Below, piece by piece: positions 27,519 through 36,034 of a DNA stretch of 64,000 nt. A model generated the notes under the pieces. That model was given only the letters and a program-made list of their open reading frames with translations, was not told the origin of the DNA and made no database searches. A program made the translations under genes and the position numbers. Origin of the DNA: CAMAVH01 sp036500145 (GTDB lineage Bacteria; Pseudomonadota; Alphaproteobacteria; SMXQ01); the NCBI GenBank assembly GCA_036500145.1, contig DASYCO010000020.1, positions 7,166 through 71,165 of the forward strand, written 5' to 3'. Every line of letters begins with the position of its first letter. The first letter of the stretch is position 1.

Positions 27519-27700
27519 GGACGGATCTCATCGTGTCCTGTGACGCGCGTCTCGTTCCCCGGCGAGGCCATTGTCGGCCAGCATGGCCGATCCGGCAATG
27601 GGCGGATTTGCCAAGAATGTCACGGTCTTGGTCGATTTGACAAAGAAGCGGCGAGGCGTCAGTTCTGTCGTCCGTCCATCGCTGATATGAAGTTGGGACC

Positions 27701-28669
27701 ATGGCCGCATCCAAGCCCGTCGTTCTCGCCACCCGCAAGCTGCCCGAGCCCGTCGAGGAGCGGCTGCGGGCGAGCTACCAGGCCATCCTCAATCCCGACG
27801 ACAGGCCGCTGAGCCCCGACGAGCTGCTGCGTCGCGCCGACGGCGTCGACGGCATCCTCTGCACGTTGACCGACAGGCTGTCGGCGGCGGCGATCGCCGC
27901 CCTGCCGGCGCGGGTGCGCATCCTGGCGACCTTCTCGGTCGGCCATGAGCACATCGACCTTCAGGCGGCGCAGGCGCGCGGCCTCTGCGTCACCAACACG
28001 CCGGGCGCCCTTACGGAGGCGACCGCCGACATCGCCTTCCTGCTGATGCTGGGCGCCGCGCGGCGCGCCTACGAGGGCGAGCGGCTGCTGCGCAGCGGCC
28101 AGTGGCAGGGCTGGGCGCCAACGCAGCTGATGGGAACGGCGCTGCAGGGCAAGCGCCTCGGCATCGCCGGCATGGGCCGCATCGGCCAGGCCGTGGCGCG
28201 GCGCGCCCTGGCCTTCGGCATGACGGTCCGCTACACCGGCCGCAAGCCGCGCGACCTCGGCCCGGGCCTGCCGGCGACCTTCCATGCGGACGACGCGGCC
28301 TTCCTCGCCGAATGCGACGTGCTGTCGCTGCACATGGCCTCGACGCCCGAGACGCGCCACTGGCTCGACGCGCGACGCGTCGGCCTGCTGCCGAAGGGGG
28401 CCATCGTCGTCAACACGGCGCGCGGCGACCTGGTGGATGACGGCGCCCTGATTGACGGGCTGACGAGCGGCCATCTGCGCGCGGCCGGCCTCGACGTCTT
28501 CGCCGGCGAGCCCGCCATCGACGCGCGCTACCGCGACATCTCCAACGCCATGCTGCTGCCCCATCTCGGCAGCGCAACCTTCGAGACGCGCTGCGCCATG
28601 GGCTTTCGCGCCCTCGACAACCTCGACGCCTTCTTCGCCGGCGCGCCGCCGCGAGACAAGCTTGCCTGA
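27701..28669 (+). CDS. D-isomer 2-hydroxyacid dehydrogenase (glyoxylate/hydroxypyruvate reductase)
   Basis: The Rossmann motif GIAGMGRIGQAVARR lies mid-protein. The catalytic triad is in place: Arg in NTARGDLVDD, Glu in LDVFAGEP and His in LLPHLGSAT. It reduces glyoxylate or hydroxypyruvate to glycolate or D-glycerate. The downstream glycerate 2-kinase gene overlaps it, so the pair should convert hydroxypyruvate to 2-phosphoglycerate, as in tartrate, glyoxylate or serine-cycle metabolism. Confidence 0.92.
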   Translation: MAASKPVVLATRKLPEPVEERLRASYQAILNPDDRPLSPDELLRRADGVDGILCTLTDRLSAAAIAALPARVRILATFSVGHEHIDLQAAQARGLCVTNTPGALTEATADIAFLLMLGAARRAYEGERLLRSGQWQGWAPTQLMGTALQGKRLGIAGMGRIGQAVARRALAFGMTVRYTGRKPRDLGPGLPATFHADDAAFLAECDVLSLHMASTPETRHWLDARRVGLLPKGAIVVNTARGDLVDDGALIDGLTSGHLRAAGLDVFAGEPAIDARYRDISNAMLLPHLGSATFETRCAMGFRALDNLDAFFAGAPPRDKLA

Positions 28670-29972
28670 TCCCGTGGAATCCCCCGAAGCGCTGCTGCGC
28701 GCGAGCTTCATGGCCGCCGTCGCCGCCGCCGATCCGCTGAAGGTGGTGCCTGGGGCCTTGCCCGTGCCGCCGAAGGGCCGCACCGTCGTGGTCGGCGCCG
28801 GCAAGGCCGCGGCCGCCATGGCCAAGGCGGTGGAGACGGCCTGGCCGGCGGATGCGCCGCTCGAAGGCCTCGTCGTCACGCGCTACGGCCATGGCTACGG
28901 CGATGGTTGTGGCGGTGCGCCCCTGCGTCGCCTGCGCGTGGTGGAGGCGGGCCATCCCGTGCCCGACGCGGCAGGCGAGGCGGCGGCGCACGAGATCCTG
29001 GCGCTCGCCGGCTCGGCGGGGTCCGGCGACCTGCTGCTGGCGCTATTCTCCGGCGGCGGTTCGAGCCTGCTCGCGCTGCCCTTGCCGCCGCTCGCCATCG
29101 CGGAGTTGAGGGCGACGACGGCCGAGCTGCTGCGATGCGGCGCGCCGATCCAGGACATCAACGCGGTGCGCAAGCATTTGTCGCTGCTGCAAGGCGGTCG
29201 GCTGGCGGCCCTGTGCCGCGCCCCCATCGAGACCTTGCTGATCTCCGACGTGGTCGGCGACGCGCCGACCCATATCGCCAGCGGTCCCACCGTGGCCGAC
29301 CCGACGACCTACGGCGAAGCCCTGGACATCCTGGATCGTTACGACTGCCGCGTGCCGTCGGGCGTGCGCGAGCTGCTGGCACGGGGCGCTGCCGGCGCGC
29401 TCGAAGAGACGCCCAAGTCCGGCGACGCCGTCTTCGCGCGCACGCGCACGCAGGTCGTCGCCACCGCGCGCCGCAGCCTCGATGCGGCAGCGGAGGTCTT
29501 CCGCCGGGCGGGCGTGACGCCCGTGCTGCTCGGCGACGACGTGACGGGCGAGGCGCGCGAGGTGGCGCAAGCCCATGCCGCGCTCGTGCGCGACATCCTC
29601 GGCGACCGCGGTTCGCATCGCGCGCCGGTCGCGCTGATCTCGGGCGGCGAATGCACGGTGACGGTGCGGAATCCGAAGGGGCGGGGCGGGCGCTGCGCGG
29701 AATATCTGCTGGCGCTGGCCATCGCGCTTGGCGAGGGCCTGCCGGTGCACGGCCTTGCGGCGGACACCGACGGCATCGACGGTTCGGAGGACAATGCCGG
29801 CGCGCTGCTCGCGCCGGACACGCTGGCCAAGGCGCGGGCCGCTGGGCTGGATGCAGGACAGTCGTTGGCGGAGAACGACAGCTACGGTTTCTTCGCGGCA
29901 CTTGGCGCGCTCGTCGTGACCGGGCCGACGCGCACCAACGTCAACGACTTCCGGGCCGTCCTGATTCCGTGA
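28662..29972 (+). CDS. Glycerate 2-kinase, MOFRL/GckA family
   Basis: The 436-residue protein has the DUF4147 and MOFRL layout: VVGAGKAAAAMAKAVE and LFSGGGSSLLALPLPP early, QDINAVRKHLSLLQGGRLA in the middle, and SGGECTVTVRNPKGRGGR and LAADTDGIDGSEDNAGAL in the MOFRL part. It phosphorylates D-glycerate to 2-phosphoglycerate. The start is uncertain: TTG 28662, GTG 28674 and ATG 28710 are in frame, and the first two overlap or nearly abut the upstream gene. No other conflict is seen. Confidence 0.9.
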   Translation: MPDPVESPEALLRASFMAAVAAADPLKVVPGALPVPPKGRTVVVGAGKAAAAMAKAVETAWPADAPLEGLVVTRYGHGYGDGCGGAPLRRLRVVEAGHPVPDAAGEAAAHEILALAGSAGSGDLLLALFSGGGSSLLALPLPPLAIAELRATTAELLRCGAPIQDINAVRKHLSLLQGGRLAALCRAPIETLLISDVVGDAPTHIASGPTVADPTTYGEALDILDRYDCRVPSGVRELLARGAAGALEETPKSGDAVFARTRTQVVATARRSLDAAAEVFRRAGVTPVLLGDDVTGEAREVAQAHAALVRDILGDRGSHRAPVALISGGECTVTVRNPKGRGGRCAEYLLALAIALGEGLPVHGLAADTDGIDGSEDNAGALLAPDTLAKARAAGLDAGQSLAENDSYGFFAALGALVVTGPTRTNVNDFRAVLIP

Positions 29973-30090
29973 GTCGCTGCACCGGCATCCGGCCCAAATG
30001 GGTAGGAGGGCGGCGCAAAGGGGAATGCCGGACGATTCTGAGCCCCGTCTGCGCCGAAACGGCGGCGGCGTCCTGCGCTAAAAGCAGGGC

Positions 30091-30525
30091 ATGGGATACG
30101 CCCTAAAGATCTGCTGTGTTCTTTTGAGCCTCGGCCTTTCGGCCTGCGGCGGCGCTGCGGTCGGCATCGGCTCGCTGGTCATGCAGGGCTTGCAGATGGC
30201 CAGCGGCACGACGCCGTCGTCGTCCAACGCCAGCAAGAACACCGCGCCCTTCACCCGCACCGACAATGCCCAGGAACAGCAGGGCCTGCAGGACGTGACG
30301 TCGAAGACGGTCTCGGAATCCTGCACCGCGATCAAGGAAGAGGCCGCCGCCTCGCCGGAGGGGCAGCAGTCGCTGCTGCCGAGCGCCCAGGCGACGGGGC
30401 GGCGCCAGTGCGGCTATCGCAACGTCTGCCTGCCGGGCACCAGCCGGCCGGTGAAGATGCTGATCTGCGAGAGCCCGACGCCGGTCGCGCAGGATCCTGC
30501 CGCGCCGCAGGCGAACCCGGGTTGA
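30091..30525 (+). CDS. Small lipoprotein of unknown function
   Basis: A lipoprotein signal with lipobox LSAC (about residue 19) precedes about 120 residues without recognised domains. Four further cysteines (in SESCTAIKEE, RRQCGYRNVC and MLICESP) could form disulfides. It stands at the left edge of the secretion cluster and is convergent with the small secreted protein gene at 30550. Confidence 0.7.
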   Translation: MGYALKICCVLLSLGLSACGGAAVGIGSLVMQGLQMASGTTPSSSNASKNTAPFTRTDNAQEQQGLQDVTSKTVSESCTAIKEEAAASPEGQQSLLPSAQATGRRQCGYRNVCLPGTSRPVKMLICESPTPVAQDPAAPQANPG

Positions 30526-30549
30526 GCCGGCTCGCCTGCGCGGCTTCGC

Positions 30550-31056
30550 TTACGACGCCAATTCGGGCAGCGTCGTGAGCTGCATGATCCAGCTGTTGAT
30601 GGGGACGGCGCCCGGCGCGGTGCCGGCGACGGCGGGCATGTCCTCGCTCGCCGGATCGGTGGGCCTGGCGATGGCCGCGCGCAGCAGGTCGACGCTGCCG
30701 CCGCCGGAGCCGCCGTACCCGAAGCCGCTGAGCGAGAAGCTGCTCTGCGACGCCGCAAAGGGCGTGGTGACGGGGCGGGCATAGGCCTGATCGCCCTTGC
30801 GCTCGACGTTCACGAGCGAGCCGTCGGCGCCGCGGATGAAGTTGTTGGACGTGGAGCGGCCGAGAAGCTTGCGCTCGAGGATGACTTCCCTGTAGGCGGG
30901 GCTCATGCCGAGGCCCGAGGTGCCAGGGACGCCGGCGCCGGGATTGCCGCCGAAGGCGAAGGGCTGGTTGGATATCTGGGCGGAGGCCGCCTGGGACAGG
31001 CAAAGCAGAAACAGCGCCACAGCGGCGCCTGTGATGGTGGAAGCGAGCGTCTTCAT
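30550..31056 (-). CDS. Secreted Gly/Ser-rich small protein of unknown function
   Basis: A cleavable signal (cleavage after ASA, about residue 26) is followed by a region with FAFGGNPGAGVPGTSGLG, a conserved-looking AYREVILERKLLGRSTSNNFIRG block and FGYGGSGGGSVD. No domain is recognised. The Gly/Ser/Phe composition and its place next to the CsgG-like gene make it a candidate client or accessory of that secretion system; this is inference only. Confidence 0.65.
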   Translation of the reverse strand: MKTLASTITGAAVALFLLCLSQAASAQISNQPFAFGGNPGAGVPGTSGLGMSPAYREVILERKLLGRSTSNNFIRGADGSLVNVERKGDQAYARPVTTPFAASQSSFSLSGFGYGGSGGGSVDLLRAAIARPTDPASEDMPAVAGTAPGAVPINSWIMQLTTLPELAS

Positions 31057-31226
31057 GGGATCGTCCTTTTCGGCTTGATTCGGGTACGGAGCTTTCGCTC
31101 AGCCGTTCAACGAAAAAAATGGGCGTCGTGGCACCCGAATGCCACGAGTTTTCGGCATTCCTGCCATCTGCGCCGCCTTTTATCCGAAAGATCGCTTGCT
31201 GCGCGGTGGGCCGTGGCCCGTGCGCG

Positions 31227-32006
31227 TCACTCCTGCGTGCCGCCGTTGAGCCAGCCGTCCTGCGGAGCGGCGCGGACCGGCAGCGTGATCTCGCGCGCGG
31301 CGAAGACCGCTGCCTGCGTGCGGTTCTGCAGCAGCAGCTTCTTCAGCAGCGAGCGGATGAGGTATTTGACCCGGCTGACGTTGATGTGCATCGTCGCCGA
31401 GATGATGTGGTTGCTGCAGCCGTGCGCGAGAAGCCGCAGGATGCGCTGCTCGGCCGGCGACAGGGAGCGCAGCATCTCGCGGCGCAGGTTGCGTTCGATC
31501 ATCATCGGCGTGAGCTGGGCCGGGATGGCCAGGTGGTCGGTCTTCATCAGGGCGATGATCGCCGGCAGCCGGTGCAGGTTGATGTGCCGGAAGATGACGC
31601 CGTCGGCGATCTGCACCGCTTCCACGATCTTCTCGACGGTCTGCTCGTTGATCACGACGAGCAGCTTGCGGTCTGCCTTTAGGGCGCGCAGCTCGTTGGC
31701 CTTGCGGCTGCTGTAGCGCGAAAGAGCGGCGGAATTCATGATGATGACCTCCGCCGGGTCGTCGGCGGGCGACGCCGCCGGCTCGCTGGCGGCGCCGGCC
31801 TTCGCGCGGCGCGGCGCGAGGCCGGAAACCTCGCCGGCCATGCCGAGCAGCCGTCCGATCTCGTTCTCGAGCCGGCGATCCCCGATGATGATCATCAAAT
31901 ACCGTCTGTTCAAGAAACTCCGCGCCGTCCGGCGCCCCTCCTCGTGAATCCCGCGTGAACCGGAGACCTCGTCGCATCGCGCCGACGATGGACGCGGGCC
32001 GAGCAT
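31227..32006 (-). CDS. LuxR/CsgD-like transcriptional regulator
   Basis: The C-terminal LuxR helix-turn-helix reads LSPAEQRILRLLAHGCSNHIIS ... VKYLIRSLLKKLLLQNRTQAA. The N-terminal domain is receiver-like (MIIIGDRRLENEIGRLL) but lacks the acidic phosphorylation pocket. A strong GGAAGGAAA precedes ATG 32006; ATG 31895, directly at the first beta strand, is the alternative. It diverges from the csgG-like gene, so it is the obvious candidate for local regulator. Related proteins are encoded at 36035 and 56194. Confidence 0.8.
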   Translation of the reverse strand: MLGPRPSSARCDEVSGSRGIHEEGRRTARSFLNRRYLMIIIGDRRLENEIGRLLGMAGEVSGLAPRRAKAGAASEPAASPADDPAEVIIMNSAALSRYSSRKANELRALKADRKLLVVINEQTVEKIVEAVQIADGVIFRHINLHRLPAIIALMKTDHLAIPAQLTPMMIERNLRREMLRSLSPAEQRILRLLAHGCSNHIISATMHINVSRVKYLIRSLLKKLLLQNRTQAAVFAAREITLPVRAAPQDGWLNGGTQE

Positions 32007-32277
32007 AGCCGGATTTCCTTCCTGCTCGCCCACGCGTCAGCGCGGCGCGCGCGTTCATCGGGCTTATCCGAAAGAGATGGCTTCTCTCCTCTTCGCGCTT
32101 TGCGGCGCGAACGGGAAGAAGGCGCGCATAGGAAGTGCGTGAATGCGCCGCGTCATGTTCCGCAAGAGCGATTTGAGATTCGTGCCCACGCCGTATCCTG
32201 CTCGCACATCATTTGATCGCTCGTCGTACCGAAATTCGCGACGGAGGGGGCGATCGCAAAGGAATGGGGTTCAGGCG

Positions 32278-33114
32278 ATGCGATACATACAGCACACATC
32301 CGTCCTCGCTTTGGCTTTCGCGCTCGGAGCCTGCGGGACCGGCATCTATCCGTCGAACGGCGTCACGCCGAACTTCAGTTTTCCCGTGACGACCAACGAG
32401 ACGCCCTACAGCAAGTGCCTGACGGGGCTGGCGGACATTCCCGGAAACAACCTGCCTACCTTCGCCGTCGGCGAGCTGGCGGACAAGACGGGGCAGCTGT
32501 CGACCCAGACGGGCAGCGGCTACAGCACGGTTCTCTCGCAGGGCGTCTCCGAGATGATGATGAGCGCCCTCTATAAGACTCACAAGGTCCGCATGGTCGA
32601 GCGCTTCGACCTGCGCGTGCCCCTGGCGGAGATGCGGATGACGGAGCAGGGGCTCGTCACGCGCCAGAGCGGCACGCAACGCGGCGCGATCCGCGGCAGC
32701 GACTTCGTCGTCGTCGGGGCCTTGACCGAACTCAACTACAACATCGTCAGCGAAGGCGCCCGCCTTGCGATCGGAGGGATCGGCGGCGGCGCGAGGACCG
32801 TGGTGATCAACGTCGCGCTCGACATGCGCGTGATCAACTCGCGCTCGTTCGACGTCAGCTACATCGCCGCGCTTCAGAAGCAGATCTATGGCTACGAAGT
32901 GGAAGCGAACGTGTTTCGCTTCTTCGGCAACCAGCTCGTCGAGTTCGATGCGGGACGGATTCAAAACGAACCGCTTCAGCTCGGCGTCCGGTCCGTCGTC
33001 GAGATGGGGGTCTACCAAATCATGACGGAATTCCTTGGCCTTCCCGGGACGCAGGACTGCGCTCTCGTGCAGGCCAATCAATACAACGACTACTTAACCC
33101 ATAAGGAGACTTAA
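32278..33114 (+). CDS. CsgG/HfaB-family outer-membrane secretion lipoprotein
   Basis: The lipobox LGAC (about residue 19) precedes the CsgG fold: TFAVGELADKTGQLSTQTGSG, MMMSALYKTHKVRMVERFDL, then GSDFVVVGALTELNYNI and VINVALDMRVINSRSFDVSY. CsgG forms the nonameric outer-membrane pore for curli; HfaB is its holdfast-anchoring relative in Caulobacter. The ATG at 32278 is used because the frame upstream lacks signal features. The next gene begins two bases after the stop and encodes a secreted repeat protein, a probable client. Confidence 0.88.
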   Translation: MRYIQHTSVLALAFALGACGTGIYPSNGVTPNFSFPVTTNETPYSKCLTGLADIPGNNLPTFAVGELADKTGQLSTQTGSGYSTVLSQGVSEMMMSALYKTHKVRMVERFDLRVPLAEMRMTEQGLVTRQSGTQRGAIRGSDFVVVGALTELNYNIVSEGARLAIGGIGGGARTVVINVALDMRVINSRSFDVSYIAALQKQIYGYEVEANVFRFFGNQLVEFDAGRIQNEPLQLGVRSVVEMGVYQIMTEFLGLPGTQDCALVQANQYNDYLTHKET

Positions 33115-33116
33115 CA

Positions 33117-33896
33117 ATGTCTAGCAATCTGAAGATGGCGCTTCTGGCCGGGGCGGCCGGCATCGCGATGGCGACGGGCTTTGCCGCCGCTCCCGCGAAC
33201 GCCTTCGACCGCACCTACTGGACGTTCAAGCTCGATATCGAGCCCTGCGTCGACATCAACGTGAACCTCGACCCGGACTCGCTGACCACCGTCGAAGTCG
33301 AGCAGAGCTCGATCGGCGACATCTCGGCGATCTCGGTCGTGAAGAACATCAGCATCGCGCAGCCCGAAGTGGGCGGCGGTGACTATGGTCACGGCAACAG
33401 CCATGGCAACAGCCACGGCAACGACCATGGCAACAACAACAACGACCCGGTCCCGCCGATGGACGCCCTGACCGAACTCGGCCAGATCGTCAGCACCGCG
33501 ACGGCCGTTGCCAACAACGTCAACGTCGACGCCTTCACGGAAGGCCTGTTCGCCGACATCAGCCAGTCGGCTTCGGGCGGCTACCACAGCAGCGGCACGG
33601 TCCTCGCCAAGTCGAAGGTCGTGGACATCGATGACCTGATGGTCGACAGCTCGGCGACTGCCGTGTCGAACAACATCAACCTGTCGATCGATCCGGGCTC
33701 CGTGATCGCCAACACCTCCATCGTCGCGAATCTGTCTCAGACGAGCAACATGGACGTGACCGCGAAGTCGATCGTCAAGAACGTGACCTTGACGAACTTC
33801 TCGGGCCTCGGCTCCCTGACGAGCCCGGTGATCAGCTCCGTCGCCACCGCCGTTGGCAACAATGTCAACGTCGGCGTGACGGTTCCGACGCCGTAA
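33117..33896 (+). CDS. Secreted repeat protein, probable client of the CsgG-like pore (HfaD-like?)
   Basis: A signal peptide (cleavage after ANA, about residue 31) precedes a Val/Asn/Ser/Thr-rich protein of 259 residues. Three units share ATAVxNN(V/I)N(V/L): ATAVANNVNV, ATAVSNNINL and ATAVGNNVNV. Between them are matched ISQ/LSQ and AKSxV segments, a beta-solenoid-like pattern. A Gly-His-Asn linker lies near residue 92. The start has AAGGAG and follows csgG by two bases. Resemblance to holdfast-anchor or curli-type subunits is by pattern only. Confidence 0.75.
   Translation: MSSNLKMALLAGAAGIAMATGFAAAPANAFDRTYWTFKLDIEPCVDINVNLDPDSLTTVEVEQSSIGDISAISVVKNISIAQPEVGGGDYGHGNSHGNSHGNDHGNNNNDPVPPMDALTELGQIVSTATAVANNVNVDAFTEGLFADISQSASGGYHSSGTVLAKSKVVDIDDLMVDSSATAVSNNINLSIDPGSVIANTSIVANLSQTSNMDVTAKSIVKNVTLTNFSGLGSLTSPVISSVATAVGNNVNVGVTVPTP
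33390..33437 (+). repeat. Four 12-base tandem units encoding HGN(S/D/N)
   Basis: The codons read His-Gly-Asn-Ser, His-Gly-Asn-Ser, His-Gly-Asn-Asp, His-Gly-Asn-Asn. They form a histidine-rich spacer in the secreted repeat protein, possibly flexible or metal-binding. Slippage could change the copy number. Confidence 0.8.
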
Positions 33897-33902
33897 TGCT
33901 AC

Positions 33903-33934
33903 GCGCCGGAGCCGGCGAAAGCCGTCTCCGGCGC
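33903..33934 (+). terminator. Attenuator-like hairpin between two secreted-protein genes
   Basis: GCGCCGGAG pairs with CTCCGGCGC, and inside it CGGC-GAAA-GCCG pairs again. TTCTTTCTTC follows. It lies just after the repeat-protein stop and before the gene at 33980, so it could end part of the transcripts and set the ratio of the two secreted products. Confidence 0.6.
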
Positions 33935-33979
33935 TTCTTTCTTCGACATGCACTCACGCTTTCATTCGGGAGATTCGCC

Positions 33980-34369
33980 ATGACGTTCAAATCGCTTCTC
34001 ATCCTGGCCGGCGCGGCTCTCGCGACAGGCCTGGTGGCCGCGCCCGCGGTGGCGCAGGTCATGGGCAACGGCCCCTACAGCTTTCCCGCCCGCAACAATT
34101 CCTTCGCGGCGCAGGCGCAGATCACGCAGCGCCTGAACGCCAACGGCGGTTCCGGCAGCGGCATGGATGCGCTGAACCAGTACATCTACAACTCGTCGTC
34201 GACCGCGATCGGCAACTACAGCAACGTGACGGTCGGCGACAACGCGAATGCCAACGTCAACGGCGACCAGGACAGCACGGGCAGCCAGGATTCCGAGGCC
34301 ACCACCGAGCTCAAGTCGAAGACGAAGGTCACCAACAACAACCCGCCGCCGCCGGCGACGACCCCGTAA
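33980..34369 (+). CDS. Small secreted HfaA/curli-subunit-like protein
   Basis: A signal peptide (cleavage after AVA, about residue 25) precedes about 104 residues. The core SSSTAIGNYSNVTVGDNANANVNGDQDS resembles the TAIGN...N-V-rich strand pattern of holdfast anchor HfaA and the Gln/Asn/Gly strands of curli subunits. The tail is Lys/Thr then Pro-rich. The ATG at 33980 has GGGAG upstream; the longer frame is rejected. It is likely to be secreted through the CsgG-like pore and could assemble, but only the pattern supports that. Confidence 0.7.
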   Translation: MTFKSLLILAGAALATGLVAAPAVAQVMGNGPYSFPARNNSFAAQAQITQRLNANGGSGSGMDALNQYIYNSSSTAIGNYSNVTVGDNANANVNGDQDSTGSQDSEATTELKSKTKVTNNNPPPPATTP

Positions 34370-34447
34370 TGGCGCCGATGCGCGTCGGCGTGGCTTCATC
34401 CGGCCTGGCCCTGCGGCCCGGCGCGTAACATTCGTGGAAGGTGAGAC

Positions 34448-35446
34448 ATGAAACCCGTTCAGCTTGCGATCTTCACGGCGTTGGGCCTGCTCGTGGCGAT
34501 GGAGACGTCCGCCGCGCAGAATGCGGCGAAGCCGGCCGCGCTGAGCGCCACGAAGGCGAACGACAAGCTGTCGCCGCTGCAGCTGATCGCGTCGGCGGAC
34601 GCCGGCAACGCCGAAGCGGAGTACGCTGCGGCGGCCCTCATCCTGCTCGGCGGCATGCCGTCGACCGCGCATCCCGCCCTGCTGGATCCGGCGAAGGCGG
34701 ACGCTCTGGCCGTGAAGTACCTCGTCGACGCGTCGACCAAGGGAAACGCCCCGGCGCAGTACCTTCTGGGCACGCTCTACCTGTCGGGGCGCGGCGTGAC
34801 GATGGACGCCTTGCGCGCCAAGTCGCTGTTCACCACGGCCGCCGACGCGGGCAACACCGACGCGCAGAACGCGCTGGGGCAGATGCTGCGCAAGGGCCTG
34901 GCCGGCGCCCGCGACGACAAGGGTGCGGCGGCCTGGTTCGAGAAGGCGTCGTCGCAAGGCAACATGCTGGCGCTGACGAACCTCGGCTACATGTATAGCA
35001 ACGGCCTCGGCGTGCCGAAGGACGAGAAGAAGGCGCTCGACATGACGGTGCGCGCCGCCGCGGCGGAGGTCGAGGAAGCGCAGCACAACCTGGGCTGGAT
35101 GTACCAGCAGGGCAAGGGCGTCGCGCAGAGCACGCCGGATGCGGTGAGCTGGTATCGCCGCGCCGCCGAGCAGGGCTATTCGCCCTCGGCGCTGAACGTC
35201 GGCTTCATCTACGCCAAGGGAGAGGCGGGCGGCGACATTCGCGACCAGATGGTGGAGGCCGTGAAGTGGTTCGCGCTCGCGGGAACCTCGAGCGACGACG
35301 CGATACGCGACACGGCGAAGAAGGCGATTGCCTACGTCGCCGAGCGCGTTCCGCCGGAGGTGATGCTTGACGGCAGCGAAGCTGCGCAGAAGTGGATGCT
35401 GAAGCGCCAGATGGGCGGGGTCACGACGTCGGCCAACACGAAGTGA
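34448..35446 (+). CDS. Sel1-like repeat periplasmic protein
   Basis: A signal peptide (about 23 residues) precedes at least five Sel1-type units, for example AQYLLGTLYLSGRGVTMDALRAKSLFTTAADAG, each with the ALGxMYxxGxGVxxDxxKAxxWxxxAAxxG pattern. Sel1 proteins are protein-protein scaffolds. The strong GGAAGGTGAG site and position directly after the HfaA-like gene argue for a role in the same secretion or assembly system. Confidence 0.85.
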   Translation: MKPVQLAIFTALGLLVAMETSAAQNAAKPAALSATKANDKLSPLQLIASADAGNAEAEYAAAALILLGGMPSTAHPALLDPAKADALAVKYLVDASTKGNAPAQYLLGTLYLSGRGVTMDALRAKSLFTTAADAGNTDAQNALGQMLRKGLAGARDDKGAAAWFEKASSQGNMLALTNLGYMYSNGLGVPKDEKKALDMTVRAAAAEVEEAQHNLGWMYQQGKGVAQSTPDAVSWYRRAAEQGYSPSALNVGFIYAKGEAGGDIRDQMVEAVKWFALAGTSSDDAIRDTAKKAIAYVAERVPPEVMLDGSEAAQKWMLKRQMGGVTTSANTK

Positions 35447-36034
35447 TTCGGATTCCGTGAGAGTTAAAAAAGAGTTCCTTGAGCGTCAAAAAATATGCGC
35501 ACTCATATTCCTAAAATTCATTTCAAATTGAATCTATCTCCCAAGTCATTGACATATCATCGTATGCAGCGCTTTGGACGCGAATATAGAATTTACAAGA
35601 ACAATTAACCTGCAATCTGAAATCTGCTATAACAGACATAAGAATGCAGCTGGCATGACCAGCGCACCCGGGGACCGCGAGAGACGTTCTGGAACTTTTT
35701 GGCGGAAGCATCGTCGCAGTGCTTCCGCGTGGACTTGCGTCCGTATCAGCGCCTGCGTTCTTTCGTGGCCGTCGCCTTCTTTCGAGCAGTCCGTCGCATT
35801 CTTTAGAGACGATCTTTTGATCGTCGAAGGGCGCAAACGAAAAAAGTCCTAACTCGAATTCGTCTGCTTTTCCACGAATGATAGTTTTCCAATAAATAAG
35901 AAATCGGCGACCCTCATTTTTGTGACCCGGGGCGTGATCGATACGGAAATTCGCGTTATTCGCGTCACCAGTTAGTAGCTTCTCGTACATGAGTGCACTG
36001 CACGGGATGCCTAGAACGGCATCAAGGGGGAACT
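35447..36034. other. AT-rich intergenic region before the response-regulator gene
   Basis: About 590 bases distinctly lower in G+C than the flanks, with runs such as TTAAAAAAGAG and a TTGACA at about 35549. No convincing gene is present; the open frame on the minus strand (35523-35990) has implausible composition. It probably holds the terminator of the secretion operon and a long promoter region for the regulator at 36035, possibly silenced by a nucleoid protein. Confidence 0.55.

Noticed and set aside
25272..27812. Long plus-strand open frame opposite the cyclase-like gene
   Set aside because: Composition is that of a codon shadow (Gly/Ala/Arg/Val rich), with no domain; the minus frame has clear dCache, GAF and cyclase features.
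35523..35990. Minus-strand frame of 155 codons in the AT-rich gap
   Set aside because: No ribosome-binding site, no domain and odd composition; it more likely arises because the AT-rich sequence here is non-coding.
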